DNA from: Sphingobacterium alkalisoli
Lineage (GTDB): Bacteria; Bacteroidota; Bacteroidia; Sphingobacteriales; Sphingobacteriaceae
Assembly (NCBI RefSeq): GCF_005049105.1
Contig: NZ_SUKA01000005.1
Span: forward strand, 326,878 to 390,877
DNA length: 64,000 bases
Direction: 5' to 3'
Part shown: positions 19,921-27,957 of the stretch, piece after piece
How the letters are laid out: the number at the start of each line of letters is the position of its first letter
Position numbering within the stretch: the stretch's first letter is position 1
The notes under the pieces: model-generated
Databases searched by the model: none
Seen by the model: the letters and a program-made list of their open reading frames with translations, nothing else
What the model was told of the DNA's origin: nothing
Program-made: the position numbers and the translations under genes

Positions 19921-21309
19921 ATGAGAAAATTATTTTCTATATTATTTATATCGTTTGGCGGTATGCAGATCAATTGTGCACAACAGGATTCCATTATGTT
20001 CGATAGGATCTACCATGAATCCTTTTATAACGGTCAAGCTTATGATAATTTAAGATACCTAACCAAAGAAATTGGACACCGGATCGCAGGCTCAAAAAAA
20101 GCAGACCAGGCAGTTGTCTGGTCAAAAGGGTTAATGGAAGGGCTAGGTTTGGATAAGGTGTATTTACAGAATGTAGAAGTACCTTATTGGGATAGGGGGC
20201 CAAAAGAGAAAGCGCATATTGTAGAGACCGGCGAACCTTTAAATGTACTGGCATTGGGAGGGTCCGTGGCTACGCCGATCAACGGTCTGGAAGCAGAAGT
20301 TATAGAAATCGAATTACTCAGCGATTTGCGTAAATATGGGGAGCAAGTACGTGGAAAAATCGTTTTCATCAATAAGCCTTGGGATGAATCTATGGTAGAA
20401 ACCGGTGTGGCTTATGGCCTCAATGCTGGCCAACGTAGCCGTGGACCAGGGGAAGCAGCGAAACTGGGAGCCGTGGCGTTTCTGTTCAGATCCTTATCCT
20501 CTTCTGCCATAGATGATTATCCGCATACAGGAGGTACACGGTATATCGATGGAGTAGATCGCATCCCGGCAATAGCTATATCGGCAGTATCTGCAAATCG
20601 ATTGAGTGAGAGATTAAAAGAAAATCCTAAAGCAAAGGTTTATCTAGAACAGCATGCTGCTTGGAAAGATAATGTACCAACGCATAATGTCATTGGTGAA
20701 TGGATTGGGAGCGAATTCCCAGAAAAGATAATTACCATTGGAGGGCATATCGATTCCTGGGATGTTGGAGAAGGAGCACACGATAACGGGACGGGTACCA
20801 TGGGTACTTTAGATGCGTTGCGTACGTTAAAAGCTTTAGGTTATAAACCGCGGCATACCATTCGATTGGTTTTTTATATGAATGAAGAGAACGGTGTACA
20901 CGGATCCATGGCATATGGAAGATATGCTAAGGATAAAAATGAACAATTGATTGCGGGTATTGAAAGTGATGCCGGTGGTTTTGCACCGAGAGGGTTCGAT
21001 ATTAAAGCATCTGCTTCGCAGGTTGAATGGATGCAGAAGCACTGGAAGCCATTATTCGAACAGAAATTCTGGGTTTCTCGTTTCTTAAGCGGTAGCCCCG
21101 GAGTTGATTCAGGCGTGTGGGGAGAACATTTTCCTAATACAACCATGTTTAACTTTAGGCCTGATCCGCACCGCTATTTTGATTTGCATCACACGGACAA
21201 AGACGTTTTCGAAGCAGTAGATAGACGAGAATTGCAATCAGGTGTAGCCGCGATAGCTTCTTTGCTCTATTTGGTTGATCAACAAATTGATGAGTTACAT
21301 AAGAAATAA
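19921..21309 (+). CDS. M28 family zinc aminopeptidase, secreted
   Basis: A 462-residue exported metallopeptidase. I use the ATG at 19921, which gives the signal peptide MRKLFSILFISFGGMQINCA; an in-frame ATG at 19864 would add 19 hydrophobic residues. All co-catalytic zinc ligands of M28 are present: HID in GGHIDSWDVG, HDNGTGT, the catalytic Glu pair in MNEENGVHG, ESDAGGF, and the final His in FDLHHTDKD. A PA-like domain interrupts the N-terminal half (about 115-260). The architecture matches carboxypeptidase Q/PgcP-like peptidases that release N-terminal residues from peptides in the periplasm or outside. The stretch NCAQQ could make it a lipoprotein. Confidence 0.93.
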   Translation: MRKLFSILFISFGGMQINCAQQDSIMFDRIYHESFYNGQAYDNLRYLTKEIGHRIAGSKKADQAVVWSKGLMEGLGLDKVYLQNVEVPYWDRGPKEKAHIVETGEPLNVLALGGSVATPINGLEAEVIEIELLSDLRKYGEQVRGKIVFINKPWDESMVETGVAYGLNAGQRSRGPGEAAKLGAVAFLFRSLSSSAIDDYPHTGGTRYIDGVDRIPAIAISAVSANRLSERLKENPKAKVYLEQHAAWKDNVPTHNVIGEWIGSEFPEKIITIGGHIDSWDVGEGAHDNGTGTMGTLDALRTLKALGYKPRHTIRLVFYMNEENGVHGSMAYGRYAKDKNEQLIAGIESDAGGFAPRGFDIKASASQVEWMQKHWKPLFEQKFWVSRFLSGSPGVDSGVWGEHFPNTTMFNFRPDPHRYFDLHHTDKDVFEAVDRRELQSGVAAIASLLYLVDQQIDELHKK

Positions 21310-21362
21310 GCATTGTATTGGGATTTGTTGGATGGGAAGAAATGAAAAAGCTGTTTAAAAAG

Positions 21363-21395
21363 AAAGGTTTTCAAACGGGGAGAATGAAAACCTTT
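21363..21395 (+). terminator. Hairpin after the M28 peptidase gene
   Basis: AAAGGTTTTC (21363-21372) is exactly complementary to GAAAACCTTT (21386-21395), with a 13-nt loop, 54 bp after the M28 stop. It is followed by ACTAACC, not by a T-run, so its termination strength is unclear. Confidence 0.5.
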
Positions 21396-21434
21396 ACTAA
21401 CCAATTATAAACCTAAATTATGATGATACAAATA

Positions 21435-21453
21435 TAGTGTGTTTTATACACTA
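21435..21453. promoter_or_regulatory. Distal operator-like inverted repeat, TAGTGT-N7-ACACTA
   Basis: TAGTGT (21435-21440) and ACACTA (21448-21453) form an inverted repeat sharing its half-sites with the copy that overlaps the start of the ABC operon 140 bp downstream. The two copies differ in spacer (7 and 12 bp). The AGTGTA/TACACT half-site resembles those reported for YtrA-type GntR regulators, and such a regulator is encoded in this operon. Confidence 0.55.
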
Positions 21454-21571
21454 AGTGCAAGTGCTTTATTGTAAATAGACATTCGAATGACAATATGGGT
21501 CTAATTTCCTTACCTCAAACAAGACAATTATTTTTTTATAAAAATTGGATATTAAAATAATTGTTATAATT

Positions 21572-21597
21572 TAGTGTATTATTTAAGTAGTACACTA
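21572..21597. promoter_or_regulatory. Proximal operator, TAGTGTA-N12-TACACTA, abutting the ABC operon start
   Basis: TAGTGTA (21572-21578) and TACACTA (21591-21597) are perfect inverted half-sites ending two bases before the ATG at 21600. A bound dimer here would block both initiation and the start codon region, so autorepression by the GntR protein encoded at 23240 is the simplest reading (inference). The 5' untranslated leader must be very short if the promoter lies in the AT-rich stretch at about 21550-21570. Confidence 0.65.
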
Positions 21598-21599
21598 GT

Positions 21600-22442
21600 A
21601 TGATAACTATTCAAAACCTAAATTTTAATTACAATAAGGCTAGGCCCTTATTTAAAAACATGAATATGCAGCTGACCGAAGGGCATATTTATGGCTTGCT
21701 TGGTAAAAATGGAGCCGGCAAATCGACTTTGCTAAAAAACATTGCCGGTCTTGTCTATCCTTCCGCGGGCGTATTACAAGTGCTCGGGCATAATCCTGCT
21801 CGACGCGAACCTTCGCTTTTACAACAGATTAGTTTTATTCCTGAAGAATTTCACCTACCGGCAGTCAAATCACCGACTTACGTGAAGGTGAATGCACCTT
21901 TTTACCCCAATTTTGATCGGACGTATTTAGATACACTATTAGCCGAATTTGATATTCCCATCGAGCAGAAACTTTCCGAAATGAGCTATGGGCAAAAGAA
22001 AAAATATATTATTGCCTTCGGATTGGCAACCAATGCGAAATTGATTATTATGGATGAACCAACGAATGGGCTGGATATTCCATCTAAAGCACAATTTCGA
22101 AAAATAATGGCCTCAGCGATGACGGACGACCGTTGTATTATCATATCTACGCATCAAGTGCGTGATCTGGATAATCTTATTGATGCTGTTATTCTGCTAG
22201 ACGAACAAAAAGTAGTCCTTAATGCCTCCATTGACGAAATCACAACGGCGTTTACGTTTAAGAAGGTGAAGGAGCTGGATGATACCGTTTTATACGCTGA
22301 AGAGGCGTTAGGTGGTTATCAGGTGATAACAACTAATCATAGTCTCGAGGACTCTAAGTTCGATATGGAGTTATTATTTAATGCGGTTTTAGCAGAAAAA
22401 GGAAACATTACCTCACTTTTAAATATAGCTCATCATGAATAA
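21600..22442 (+). CDS. ABC transporter ATP-binding protein
   Basis: A 280-residue ABC ATPase. Walker A GKNGAGKST is at residues 35-43, a short-form signature LSEMSYGQKKK near 125-135, and Walker B LIIMDEPTNGLD near 148-160 followed by the switch His in ISTHQ. The signature SYGQ (not SGGQ) is typical of YtrB/EcsA-type exporters tied to GntR regulators. It overlaps the permease gene by 8 bp. The C-terminal 80 residues, beyond the core domain, are probably a regulatory extension. The substrate is unknown; relatives respond to cell-wall antibiotics or envelope stress. Confidence 0.92.
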   Translation: MITIQNLNFNYNKARPLFKNMNMQLTEGHIYGLLGKNGAGKSTLLKNIAGLVYPSAGVLQVLGHNPARREPSLLQQISFIPEEFHLPAVKSPTYVKVNAPFYPNFDRTYLDTLLAEFDIPIEQKLSEMSYGQKKKYIIAFGLATNAKLIIMDEPTNGLDIPSKAQFRKIMASAMTDDRCIIISTHQVRDLDNLIDAVILLDEQKVVLNASIDEITTAFTFKKVKELDDTVLYAEEALGGYQVITTNHSLEDSKFDMELLFNAVLAEKGNITSLLNIAHHE

Positions 22443-23238
22443 CATATTTAATTTCAATCGCTTTTCTCTTCTGATACGCCGGGAATGGATTAATTTCGGA
22501 AAAATTTATCTTATTTCACTCGCTGTCGTCGCAGGTGTAGTTCTCGCGTTCTACGGCTATTATGTGTATGAACAATTACATTATGGTCATGGAAACTGGC
22601 GTGGTAGTCTGGGCTTTAGGCCGGTTATATTTGTGTTTTTAGGGCTATTATTCTTAACAATGACCTCCAGTAGTTATTTCTCCGATCTGGGGCAAAAGCC
22701 CAAGGCGATCATTGAACTACTGATTCCCGCTTCCACGTTGGAGAAATTTTTGGCGAGCTTGGTGTATACGGTTTTCTTAACGATAGGCTCCTTTCTTCTA
22801 ATTTTCTATGTGATCGATTTCGCCTTTTTGTCGTATATACGTGGTTTTACCAAAGAAACGACATCGTACATAGCGGCAGACGGAACAGCTGTTGTAATCG
22901 ATCACTTAGCTTATTTTTTTAACCAGCCGTTACCAGACGCCACTAAATATTTTTTTGTGTTACCTTTTTTGTTAAATAGTATTTTCTTATTGGGATCCAT
23001 TTATTTCAAGAATTTCCATTATATAAAAACAGCAGTCAGTGTGATGATTTATATCGCCTGTTGGATTGGTATATTAGTTTTTATCATGCAAGGGGCTACT
23101 CGGAATACGATATGGGTAGGAGATAATTTTTGGCGGGAGGAGATGAATGTGTTACGGATTATTGGTGCAGTAGGTGTGTTGTTGACCTTATTTTTCTGGT
23201 TTCTGAGCTACCTACGCCTGAAAGAAAAGGAGGCATAA
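22435..23238 (+). CDS. ABC transporter permease
   Basis: A 267-residue membrane protein with about six hydrophobic helices (for example ISLAVVAGVVLAFYGYYVY, FVFLGLLFLTMTSSSYF, VYTVFLTIGSFLLIFYVIDF) and a final helix before RLKEKEA. It overlaps the ATPase gene by 8 bp and is followed after 1 bp by the GntR regulator, so the three form a transcriptional unit. The AELLIPAS-like stretch IIELLIPASTLEKFLASLVYT is common in ABC-2-type permeases of this phylum. One permease with one ATPase suggests a homodimeric exporter. Confidence 0.88.
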   Translation: MNNIFNFNRFSLLIRREWINFGKIYLISLAVVAGVVLAFYGYYVYEQLHYGHGNWRGSLGFRPVIFVFLGLLFLTMTSSSYFSDLGQKPKAIIELLIPASTLEKFLASLVYTVFLTIGSFLLIFYVIDFAFLSYIRGFTKETTSYIAADGTAVVIDHLAYFFNQPLPDATKYFFVLPFLLNSIFLLGSIYFKNFHYIKTAVSVMIYIACWIGILVFIMQGATRNTIWVGDNFWREEMNVLRIIGAVGVLLTLFFWFLSYLRLKEKEA

Positions 23239-23239
23239 T

Positions 23240-23617
23240 ATGGATTTTAATAATAACAAAGCAATCTATTTACAAATTGTAGAACACGTTTGTGAGCATA
23301 TCTTACTCGGCACATGGAAGCCGGAAGAAAAAATTCCTTCGGTTAGGGATATGGCCGTCAGCGTGGAAGTAAATCCGAATACAGTAGCGCGTACATATGA
23401 ATTATTACAGCAAAAGGGCATTATCAATAACAAAAGGGGAGTAGGTTTCTTTTTGAGTACAGATGCGATCCAGCAGGTACAATCGTACCGGAAAGCGGCG
23501 TTTATTGATGACGAACTACCGCAGGTATTTAAAAATATGTATTTACTAGAAGTTACGACGGAGGACATCCGCCGGATGTACGAAGCGTTTATTAAGCAAA
23601 ATTTCAACACCAAATAG
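23240..23617 (+). CDS. GntR family transcriptional regulator, YtrA subfamily
   Basis: A 125-residue regulator with an N-terminal winged helix (about 8-75; EEKIPSVRDMAVSVEVNPNTV, TYELLQQKGII, and the wing RGVGFFLS) and only about 50 residues of C-terminal helix for dimerisation. That short tail with no ligand domain is the mark of the YtrA subfamily. It is the third gene of the ABC operon (1 bp after the permease). It probably represses the operon through the two AGTGTA/TACACT inverted repeats at 21435-21453 and 21572-21597 (inference from half-site type and position). Confidence 0.92.
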   Translation: MDFNNNKAIYLQIVEHVCEHILLGTWKPEEKIPSVRDMAVSVEVNPNTVARTYELLQQKGIINNKRGVGFFLSTDAIQQVQSYRKAAFIDDELPQVFKNMYLLEVTTEDIRRMYEAFIKQNFNTK

Positions 23618-23703
23618 CGACGCCAGGACGATGTGAATAGGATCAACAGCAGTTTAATTCAAAATCACTTCGCGTGTTCAGCGCTTATAATAAAAAAAGA
23701 ACA

Positions 23704-24561
23704 ATGAAACTAAGTAATAAACTATTGATAGGTCTGGCAACGATACTTTTAGTCGTGCCGATCTGTGTGTGCTATATTGTTGTGAAAGCCAATCGGGCGG
23801 ACGCGCATACGTATAGAGATCTCCTGTACAAGGAAGCTACAAGTTTGCAGGTGCCAGATAAATATATGCGGACGGTCTCTGTTGAGCCTTTTAAGAAAGT
23901 TAAACTGTTGGGTTCAGGAAATACCTCTATTAATCTTCAGCATATAAACAGCGATAGATTTGCCATCAAAGCAGATAAGGATAAGGAATCGGATTTTGTT
24001 TATCATATTGATGACCAAGGGAATTTGGAAATCGATTTTCAGAATCGTAAGCAGTATAGTCAGCTCTCAATCTCCATCTTTTCACCGAATGTAGAGGAAT
24101 TGACGGTTTCTAATATTCACATACAGGATTTTACGATACAGGCTCCTGAATTTCATGTATCGTTGGAAAAACAAAGCGCTTTTAGTTTTGGATTGAATAC
24201 CAAGATAGATCACTTATATATGAATGTCAGCCAGTCCAATCTTGACATGCGATGGGTTGATGTTGTTAACGAGCCGATGCATGGGGTACGCGACCTCACT
24301 CTAGACCTTAACAGCAGTTCAGTTCGAATCCATAAGAGGGCTTTTGGTAAACTATATGCAAGTATAAAAGATTCTGAAATTGCATTTAATTTGCAGAAAG
24401 ATACGACAGGCCATATCGAAGAAATGAACATCTTTACGAAGGGAAAATCTGCGGTGTATATGAATGGTACTGAAATAAAAAGCTTGCTCGGGAGCCTTTC
24501 CGACCAGACTATGACAGATCTTCCTGTATATCATTTGCGTAAATTGTTAAATAGCAAATAG
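23704..24561 (+). CDS. Membrane-anchored GIN-domain-like hypothetical protein
   Basis: About 285 residues from the ATG at 23704 (an upstream in-frame ATG at 23674 adds 10 residues). One N-terminal membrane helix (LLIGLATILLVVPICVCYIVV) anchors a long beta-rich extracytoplasmic part, with repeated short strands (ISIFSPNVEELTVSNIHIQ, LTLDLNSSSVRIHKRAFG). This resembles the head GIN/DUF2807 putative adhesin domain, which is frequent in Bacteroidota operons with GntR/ABC genes. It starts 86 bp after the GntR gene and is probably its fourth cistron. The function is unknown; a beta-helix sensor or scaffold is plausible. Confidence 0.7.
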   Translation: MKLSNKLLIGLATILLVVPICVCYIVVKANRADAHTYRDLLYKEATSLQVPDKYMRTVSVEPFKKVKLLGSGNTSINLQHINSDRFAIKADKDKESDFVYHIDDQGNLEIDFQNRKQYSQLSISIFSPNVEELTVSNIHIQDFTIQAPEFHVSLEKQSAFSFGLNTKIDHLYMNVSQSNLDMRWVDVVNEPMHGVRDLTLDLNSSSVRIHKRAFGKLYASIKDSEIAFNLQKDTTGHIEEMNIFTKGKSAVYMNGTEIKSLLGSLSDQTMTDLPVYHLRKLLNSK

Positions 24562-24570
24562 GATCGGCAG

Positions 24571-24623
24571 AATAGTATAGCCACGTATAGTGTACTTCGT
24601 AAATCGTGTGTGGCTACACTATT
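24571..24623. terminator. 14-bp near-perfect hairpin after the ABC operon
   Basis: AATAGTATAGCCAC (24571-24584) pairs with GTGGCTACACTATT (24610-24623) with a single internal mismatch and a 25-nt loop, 9 bp after the preceding stop codon. No T-run follows directly. Position argues for a terminator between the ABC operon and the two-component system. The loop contains AGTGTAC, so regulator binding is a weak alternative. Confidence 0.55.
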
Positions 24624-24720
24624 CTCTAGTCAAAAAGAAGACACCATTTCTTCTTTACAATAAGTTTGCTGGTAAATTATAATGTTGCTCTTTATTGAAA
24701 ATATTTGTATATTTTAGCTA

Positions 24721-24735
24721 TTCGTTATAAACGAA
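24721..24735. promoter_or_regulatory. Small palindrome upstream of the response regulator
   Basis: TTCGT-TATAA-ACGAA (24721-24735) is an inverted repeat centred 23 bp before the response-regulator start, in an AT-rich region. It could be an operator or part of the promoter. No copy was seen elsewhere in the window. Confidence 0.35.
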
Positions 24736-24750
24736 GTTAATTTTCAATAT

Positions 24751-25464
24751 ATGGTTACGCAAAAAATTTTGTTGGTAGAGGATGAGCGAAATGTAGCTGA
24801 ATTCATTGTACAGGGGTTAGTGGAAGATGGCTATGCCGTATCGCATGTGAATAATTATGAAGAAGCGCTTCAAATTGTGCGTAACGACCGTATTGATCTC
24901 GTGATTTTAGATGTTTTGCTTCCTGAAGTAAATGGACTTGAAATATGTAAAAACTTTAGAAATTTAGGCTACAAAGACTTGCCTATATTGATGGTAACTG
25001 CGTTGGGGAGTCCGGAAAATGTAGTATTAGGTCTGGATAGCGGTGCTGACGATTACCTCTCTAAACCTTTTAAGCTTATAGAACTGAAAGCGCGAATTCG
25101 CTCTTTGATCCGACGGAAAAGTGAAATCGCGAACCATTTAATTAATCAAGAAGAAAAAAAGTACAGCTACGGGTTCCTAGAACTGAATGATTTTAAAAAA
25201 ATAGCGTATTGCGAAGGTCAGGAACTAAATCTTACATCCACAGAATATCGACTTTTGATGCTTTTCATCCAGACTCCGAAAAAAGTATTCAATCGGAATG
25301 AACTTTTGGATAAGGTCTGGGGGATCAATTTTGACATTGGATCTAATGTCGTAGACGTTTATGTAAATTATTTGAGAAAAAAAATTGAGAAAATAACGAC
25401 AAAAAAGGCGATACATACCGTTATAGGCATGGGATACGTATTAAAAATAGACGATAATAGTTAA
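24751..25464 (+). CDS. OmpR/PhoB family response regulator
   Basis: A 237-residue two-component regulator. The receiver domain (about 4-118) has the acidic pocket LLVEDE, the phosphoacceptor Asp54 in LVILDVLLPE, the Thr in MVTAL and the Lys in LSKPFK. The C-terminal winged helix (about 140-232) has LNLTSTEYRLLMLFIQ and VDVYVNYLRKKI. The kinase gene starts 2 bp after its stop, so the pair is co-transcribed. Likely targets are close by: three phased copies of ATTCTAAT follow the kinase gene upstream of the next operon (inference). Confidence 0.95.
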   Translation: MVTQKILLVEDERNVAEFIVQGLVEDGYAVSHVNNYEEALQIVRNDRIDLVILDVLLPEVNGLEICKNFRNLGYKDLPILMVTALGSPENVVLGLDSGADDYLSKPFKLIELKARIRSLIRRKSEIANHLINQEEKKYSYGFLELNDFKKIAYCEGQELNLTSTEYRLLMLFIQTPKKVFNRNELLDKVWGINFDIGSNVVDVYVNYLRKKIEKITTKKAIHTVIGMGYVLKIDDNS

Positions 25465-25466
25465 AA

Positions 25467-26825
25467 ATGCATAAATACAATAGAACATTATATTCGCTGA
25501 TTACTATCCTTATTGTTTATACAGTCTCTTTTGTGATCTTTGTTTTTTACTCCATCTCTAATTTTGCCTTTACAGATTTTTATAAACGATTGGACTTAAG
25601 GAGAAAACTGGCCGCAGAGCAGATGCTTAATGAAGATCCTAGGAATGAAGATTTCAAATGGACGTATGAGAATGTTGAAAATCTCGACAAGCAACATAAT
25701 TTTATTGTCGAATTTGACCACACACATACAATATTATATAATAACGGTTTGGATCCTGCACTTTGGAAAGAGATTAGTAAAGTAGGCCATGCTAATTTTA
25801 AGATAGGAACCAAGTTTTATTCGACAGATGTCTATAAGAACGATGGTAAAATGTATGTTGTCGGAGTTTCTGCCGAGAATTATTTCTATACCCATCATAT
25901 CGCATATCTACGAAACTTGTTATTTATCAGTGTAGTTTTGGGGGTTCTTTTTGTCATCGTGGTCTCTTTACTTGTAAAGCGATCATTTCTAAGACCAATT
26001 AACGGTATTATAAATGAGGTAGAAAAAATAGGTTCAGAAAATCTATTTCTTCGTCTTAAAGAAACGGAAGACAAGAGTGTGTTGAATAAATTAGCGATAA
26101 CATTTAATAGAATGCTATCTAGGATAGAAACTTCCTTTGAGACGCAAAAAAACTTCGTTAGCAACGCATCCCATGAGCTAAATACACCCTTGACTTCCAT
26201 CATCGGAACAGCAGATTTAGCACTGTCAAAGGAACGTACTGTAGCGGAATACCAACAATCGTTGACGAAGATAATAGCCGCAGCGGATAATCTCGAAAAA
26301 AAGACCAATGCGTTACTGTTATTGGCACGTACAGGCTATGAAAATAATGGAAGTAATTTTAAGCCGGTACGTATCGATCAGATTATTATGGATTCAGATC
26401 TAACTGTAAAGGCGATCAATGAACGATTCCATATTAAAACGGATTTCACCCTACTTCCCGAAGATAGCATGAAGCTAAAGGTATATGGATCGTCTGCTTT
26501 GCTACAATTGGCTTTTTCGAATATCATATCGAATGCCTGTAAATATTCTTCCGACCATACCGCTTACGTAGCTCTTGGTGCACTTGATAATAGTGTTATT
26601 GTGCTCATTAAAGATGAAGGTATTGGTATTCCTGAACAGGATCTTCCTTACATTTTTGATCCGTACTTTAGAGCTTCTAACACCGGAAATTTCTCAGGCT
26701 ATGGTATAGGATTACCTCTGGCACGAAATATTATTCGGATGCATAATGGAAAATTAAATGTGTCTTCTGTGCTGGGGGAAGGCACAACGGTGCGGATAGA
26801 ACTACCTACGGTTACCTCTTTTTAA
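25467..26825 (+). CDS. Sensor histidine kinase
   Basis: A 452-residue membrane kinase. The first membrane helix spans about 9-32, a periplasmic sensor of roughly 110 residues follows, the second helix is at about 146-168 (LLFISVVLGVLFVIVVSLLV), then a HAMP linker and a DHp domain with the phosphoacceptor His (about 236) in SNASHELNTPLTSI. The ATPase domain has NIISNACKYS (N box), IKDEGIGIPEQDL (G1) and GYGIGLPLARNI (G2). All catalytic motifs are intact. The partner regulator is the gene just upstream. The signal sensed cannot be inferred from the periplasmic sequence. Confidence 0.95.
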   Translation: MHKYNRTLYSLITILIVYTVSFVIFVFYSISNFAFTDFYKRLDLRRKLAAEQMLNEDPRNEDFKWTYENVENLDKQHNFIVEFDHTHTILYNNGLDPALWKEISKVGHANFKIGTKFYSTDVYKNDGKMYVVGVSAENYFYTHHIAYLRNLLFISVVLGVLFVIVVSLLVKRSFLRPINGIINEVEKIGSENLFLRLKETEDKSVLNKLAITFNRMLSRIETSFETQKNFVSNASHELNTPLTSIIGTADLALSKERTVAEYQQSLTKIIAAADNLEKKTNALLLLARTGYENNGSNFKPVRIDQIIMDSDLTVKAINERFHIKTDFTLLPEDSMKLKVYGSSALLQLAFSNIISNACKYSSDHTAYVALGALDNSVIVLIKDEGIGIPEQDLPYIFDPYFRASNTGNFSGYGIGLPLARNIIRMHNGKLNVSSVLGEGTTVRIELPTVTSF

Positions 26826-26829
26826 TCTT

Positions 26830-26868
26830 ATTCTAATGTATGTTGGATCATTCTAATTACATTCTAAT
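26830..26868. promoter_or_regulatory. Three phased ATTCTAAT direct repeats
   Basis: ATTCTAAT occurs at 26830-26837, 26850-26857 and 26861-26868. Start-to-start spacings are 20 and 11 bp, close to whole helical turns. They lie between the kinase stop and the -7 element of the operon at 26955. Direct repeats on one helix face are what OmpR/PhoB-type regulators bind, so they are candidate sites for the adjacent response regulator (inference). A further inverted repeat, CTCACA-N9-TGTGAG, is at 26883-26903. Confidence 0.55.
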
Positions 26869-26930
26869 ATGACCTAAAAAGTCTCACACAAAACTAATGT
26901 GAGGCTAATCTCGTTGCAATTTCACTGTCC

Positions 26931-26938
26931 TAACTTTG
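26931..26938 (+). promoter_or_regulatory. Bacteroidota -7 promoter element, TAACTTTG
   Basis: A perfect TAnnTTTG match 16 bp before the ATG at 26955, following the phased repeats. The only TTG upstream (26914-26916) is at 14 bp, shorter than the usual 19-21 bp, which suggests that an activator compensates for a weak -33 contact (inference). Confidence 0.6.
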
Positions 26939-26954
26939 AAAAAAAAATCAAAAT

Positions 26955-27470
26955 ATGGCTAGGACAAAGCGTGTTCTCATTCAAACAGACTTCACTGTCA
27001 ATTCACTAAATATTGTTGTAGATCTACTAGATCGGTATCCCGATCAATGTTTTGAAATTATCCTCGTACATGGTTTACAATCTGATAATTCCATTACCGA
27101 ATTACTTGGTTTTCACGCTGAAGATCATCTCGAAGTACTACAGACGGAAGAATTTATTAAGGCTTGTCAGCTCATGCGTTCGAAATACGGTGAACGCATA
27201 AATGAAATGTATGCGGATATCATCACATCCCAAACGAACAATTACTTTAGGAATTACTGCAAGGGCAGCCGAGTAGATCATCTTGTAATTGCAAAGGATT
27301 ATAGGTTTGAGAGCGCTACACAGAGAAGTTTCGATCTATTGGAAATATTTAATAAGAATTCCAATGTCGGTCTTTCGGCAGTTTACCTAGGTACGCGGTT
27401 AGAAAATGTCCCTGTCATAGATAAGTTAGATAGTTTATTTTTTAGGAGGAATTGGCATGTTACATTTTAA
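26955..27470 (+). CDS. Hypothetical cytosolic protein, UspA-like fold suspected
   Basis: 171 residues with no signal or membrane segment. The pattern of alternating hydrophobic strands and helices (KRVLIQTDFTVNSLNIVVDLL, CFEIILVHGL, VDHLVIAKDY) recalls universal stress/HUP-type Rossmann-like proteins, but the ATP-binding glycine motif is not evident. I do not recognise a named family. It is the first gene of a three-gene operon that overlaps the next gene by 14 bp and lies behind the response regulator/kinase pair and the phased repeats, so a stress or signal-response role is possible. Confidence 0.7.
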   Translation: MARTKRVLIQTDFTVNSLNIVVDLLDRYPDQCFEIILVHGLQSDNSITELLGFHAEDHLEVLQTEEFIKACQLMRSKYGERINEMYADIITSQTNNYFRNYCKGSRVDHLVIAKDYRFESATQRSFDLLEIFNKNSNVGLSAVYLGTRLENVPVIDKLDSLFFRRNWHVTF

Positions 27471-27957
27471 ACGAAAAAGACTACTTGCGATCACCTATAT
27501 CTTATTGGTTTCGTTGTTGCTTACTGCAGCATACATGGTTATGCATTTTGAGAATCCGGAACGCCTTATCCAAGGTGAATGGGTCGAAACAGGATGGTAT
27601 TTAGAAAAAACCGATAGCAAGGCACGACATTCGGAATGGGAGCTACAACATAGCTTACGAGAAGAAATTATGAAAGATCTTGAGTTGTTTAATGTCAAAG
27701 TCTGGGAGTTCGACAACGATGGAACGATTAAAGCGGCTAATAATTCATTGAATGAACGCATAGAGTGGTATATCAGAGGCAGGGGGCATATTTTGCAATT
27801 AGTTAGGGAAGGTAAACAACTTGAAAGTTTCCAGATCGCCAATATAGATCGAAATACATTAGAATTGCACCTTAATCTGGATCTACAAGTGAGAGGGGTG
27901 CTGAAAATTAAATTAGAAAGAAAGGGATATCAAGAAGATTATGCTGAGAAAATATAG
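27457..27957 (+). CDS. Membrane-anchored lipocalin-like hypothetical protein
   Basis: 166 residues with one N-terminal membrane helix (LLAITYILLVSLLLTAAYMVM) and an extracytoplasmic domain starting LIQGEWVETGWYLEK. The G-x-W start and the alternating strands that follow (WEFDNDGTIKA, IEWYIRGRGHILQLV, FQIANIDRNTLELHL) resemble the small lipocalin-like domains common in Bacteroidota. It overlaps the genes on both sides (14 and 17 bp), so translation is coupled. It probably works with its neighbours at the inner membrane. The function is unknown. Confidence 0.7.
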   Translation: MLHFKRKRLLAITYILLVSLLLTAAYMVMHFENPERLIQGEWVETGWYLEKTDSKARHSEWELQHSLREEIMKDLELFNVKVWEFDNDGTIKAANNSLNERIEWYIRGRGHILQLVREGKQLESFQIANIDRNTLELHLNLDLQVRGVLKIKLERKGYQEDYAEKI

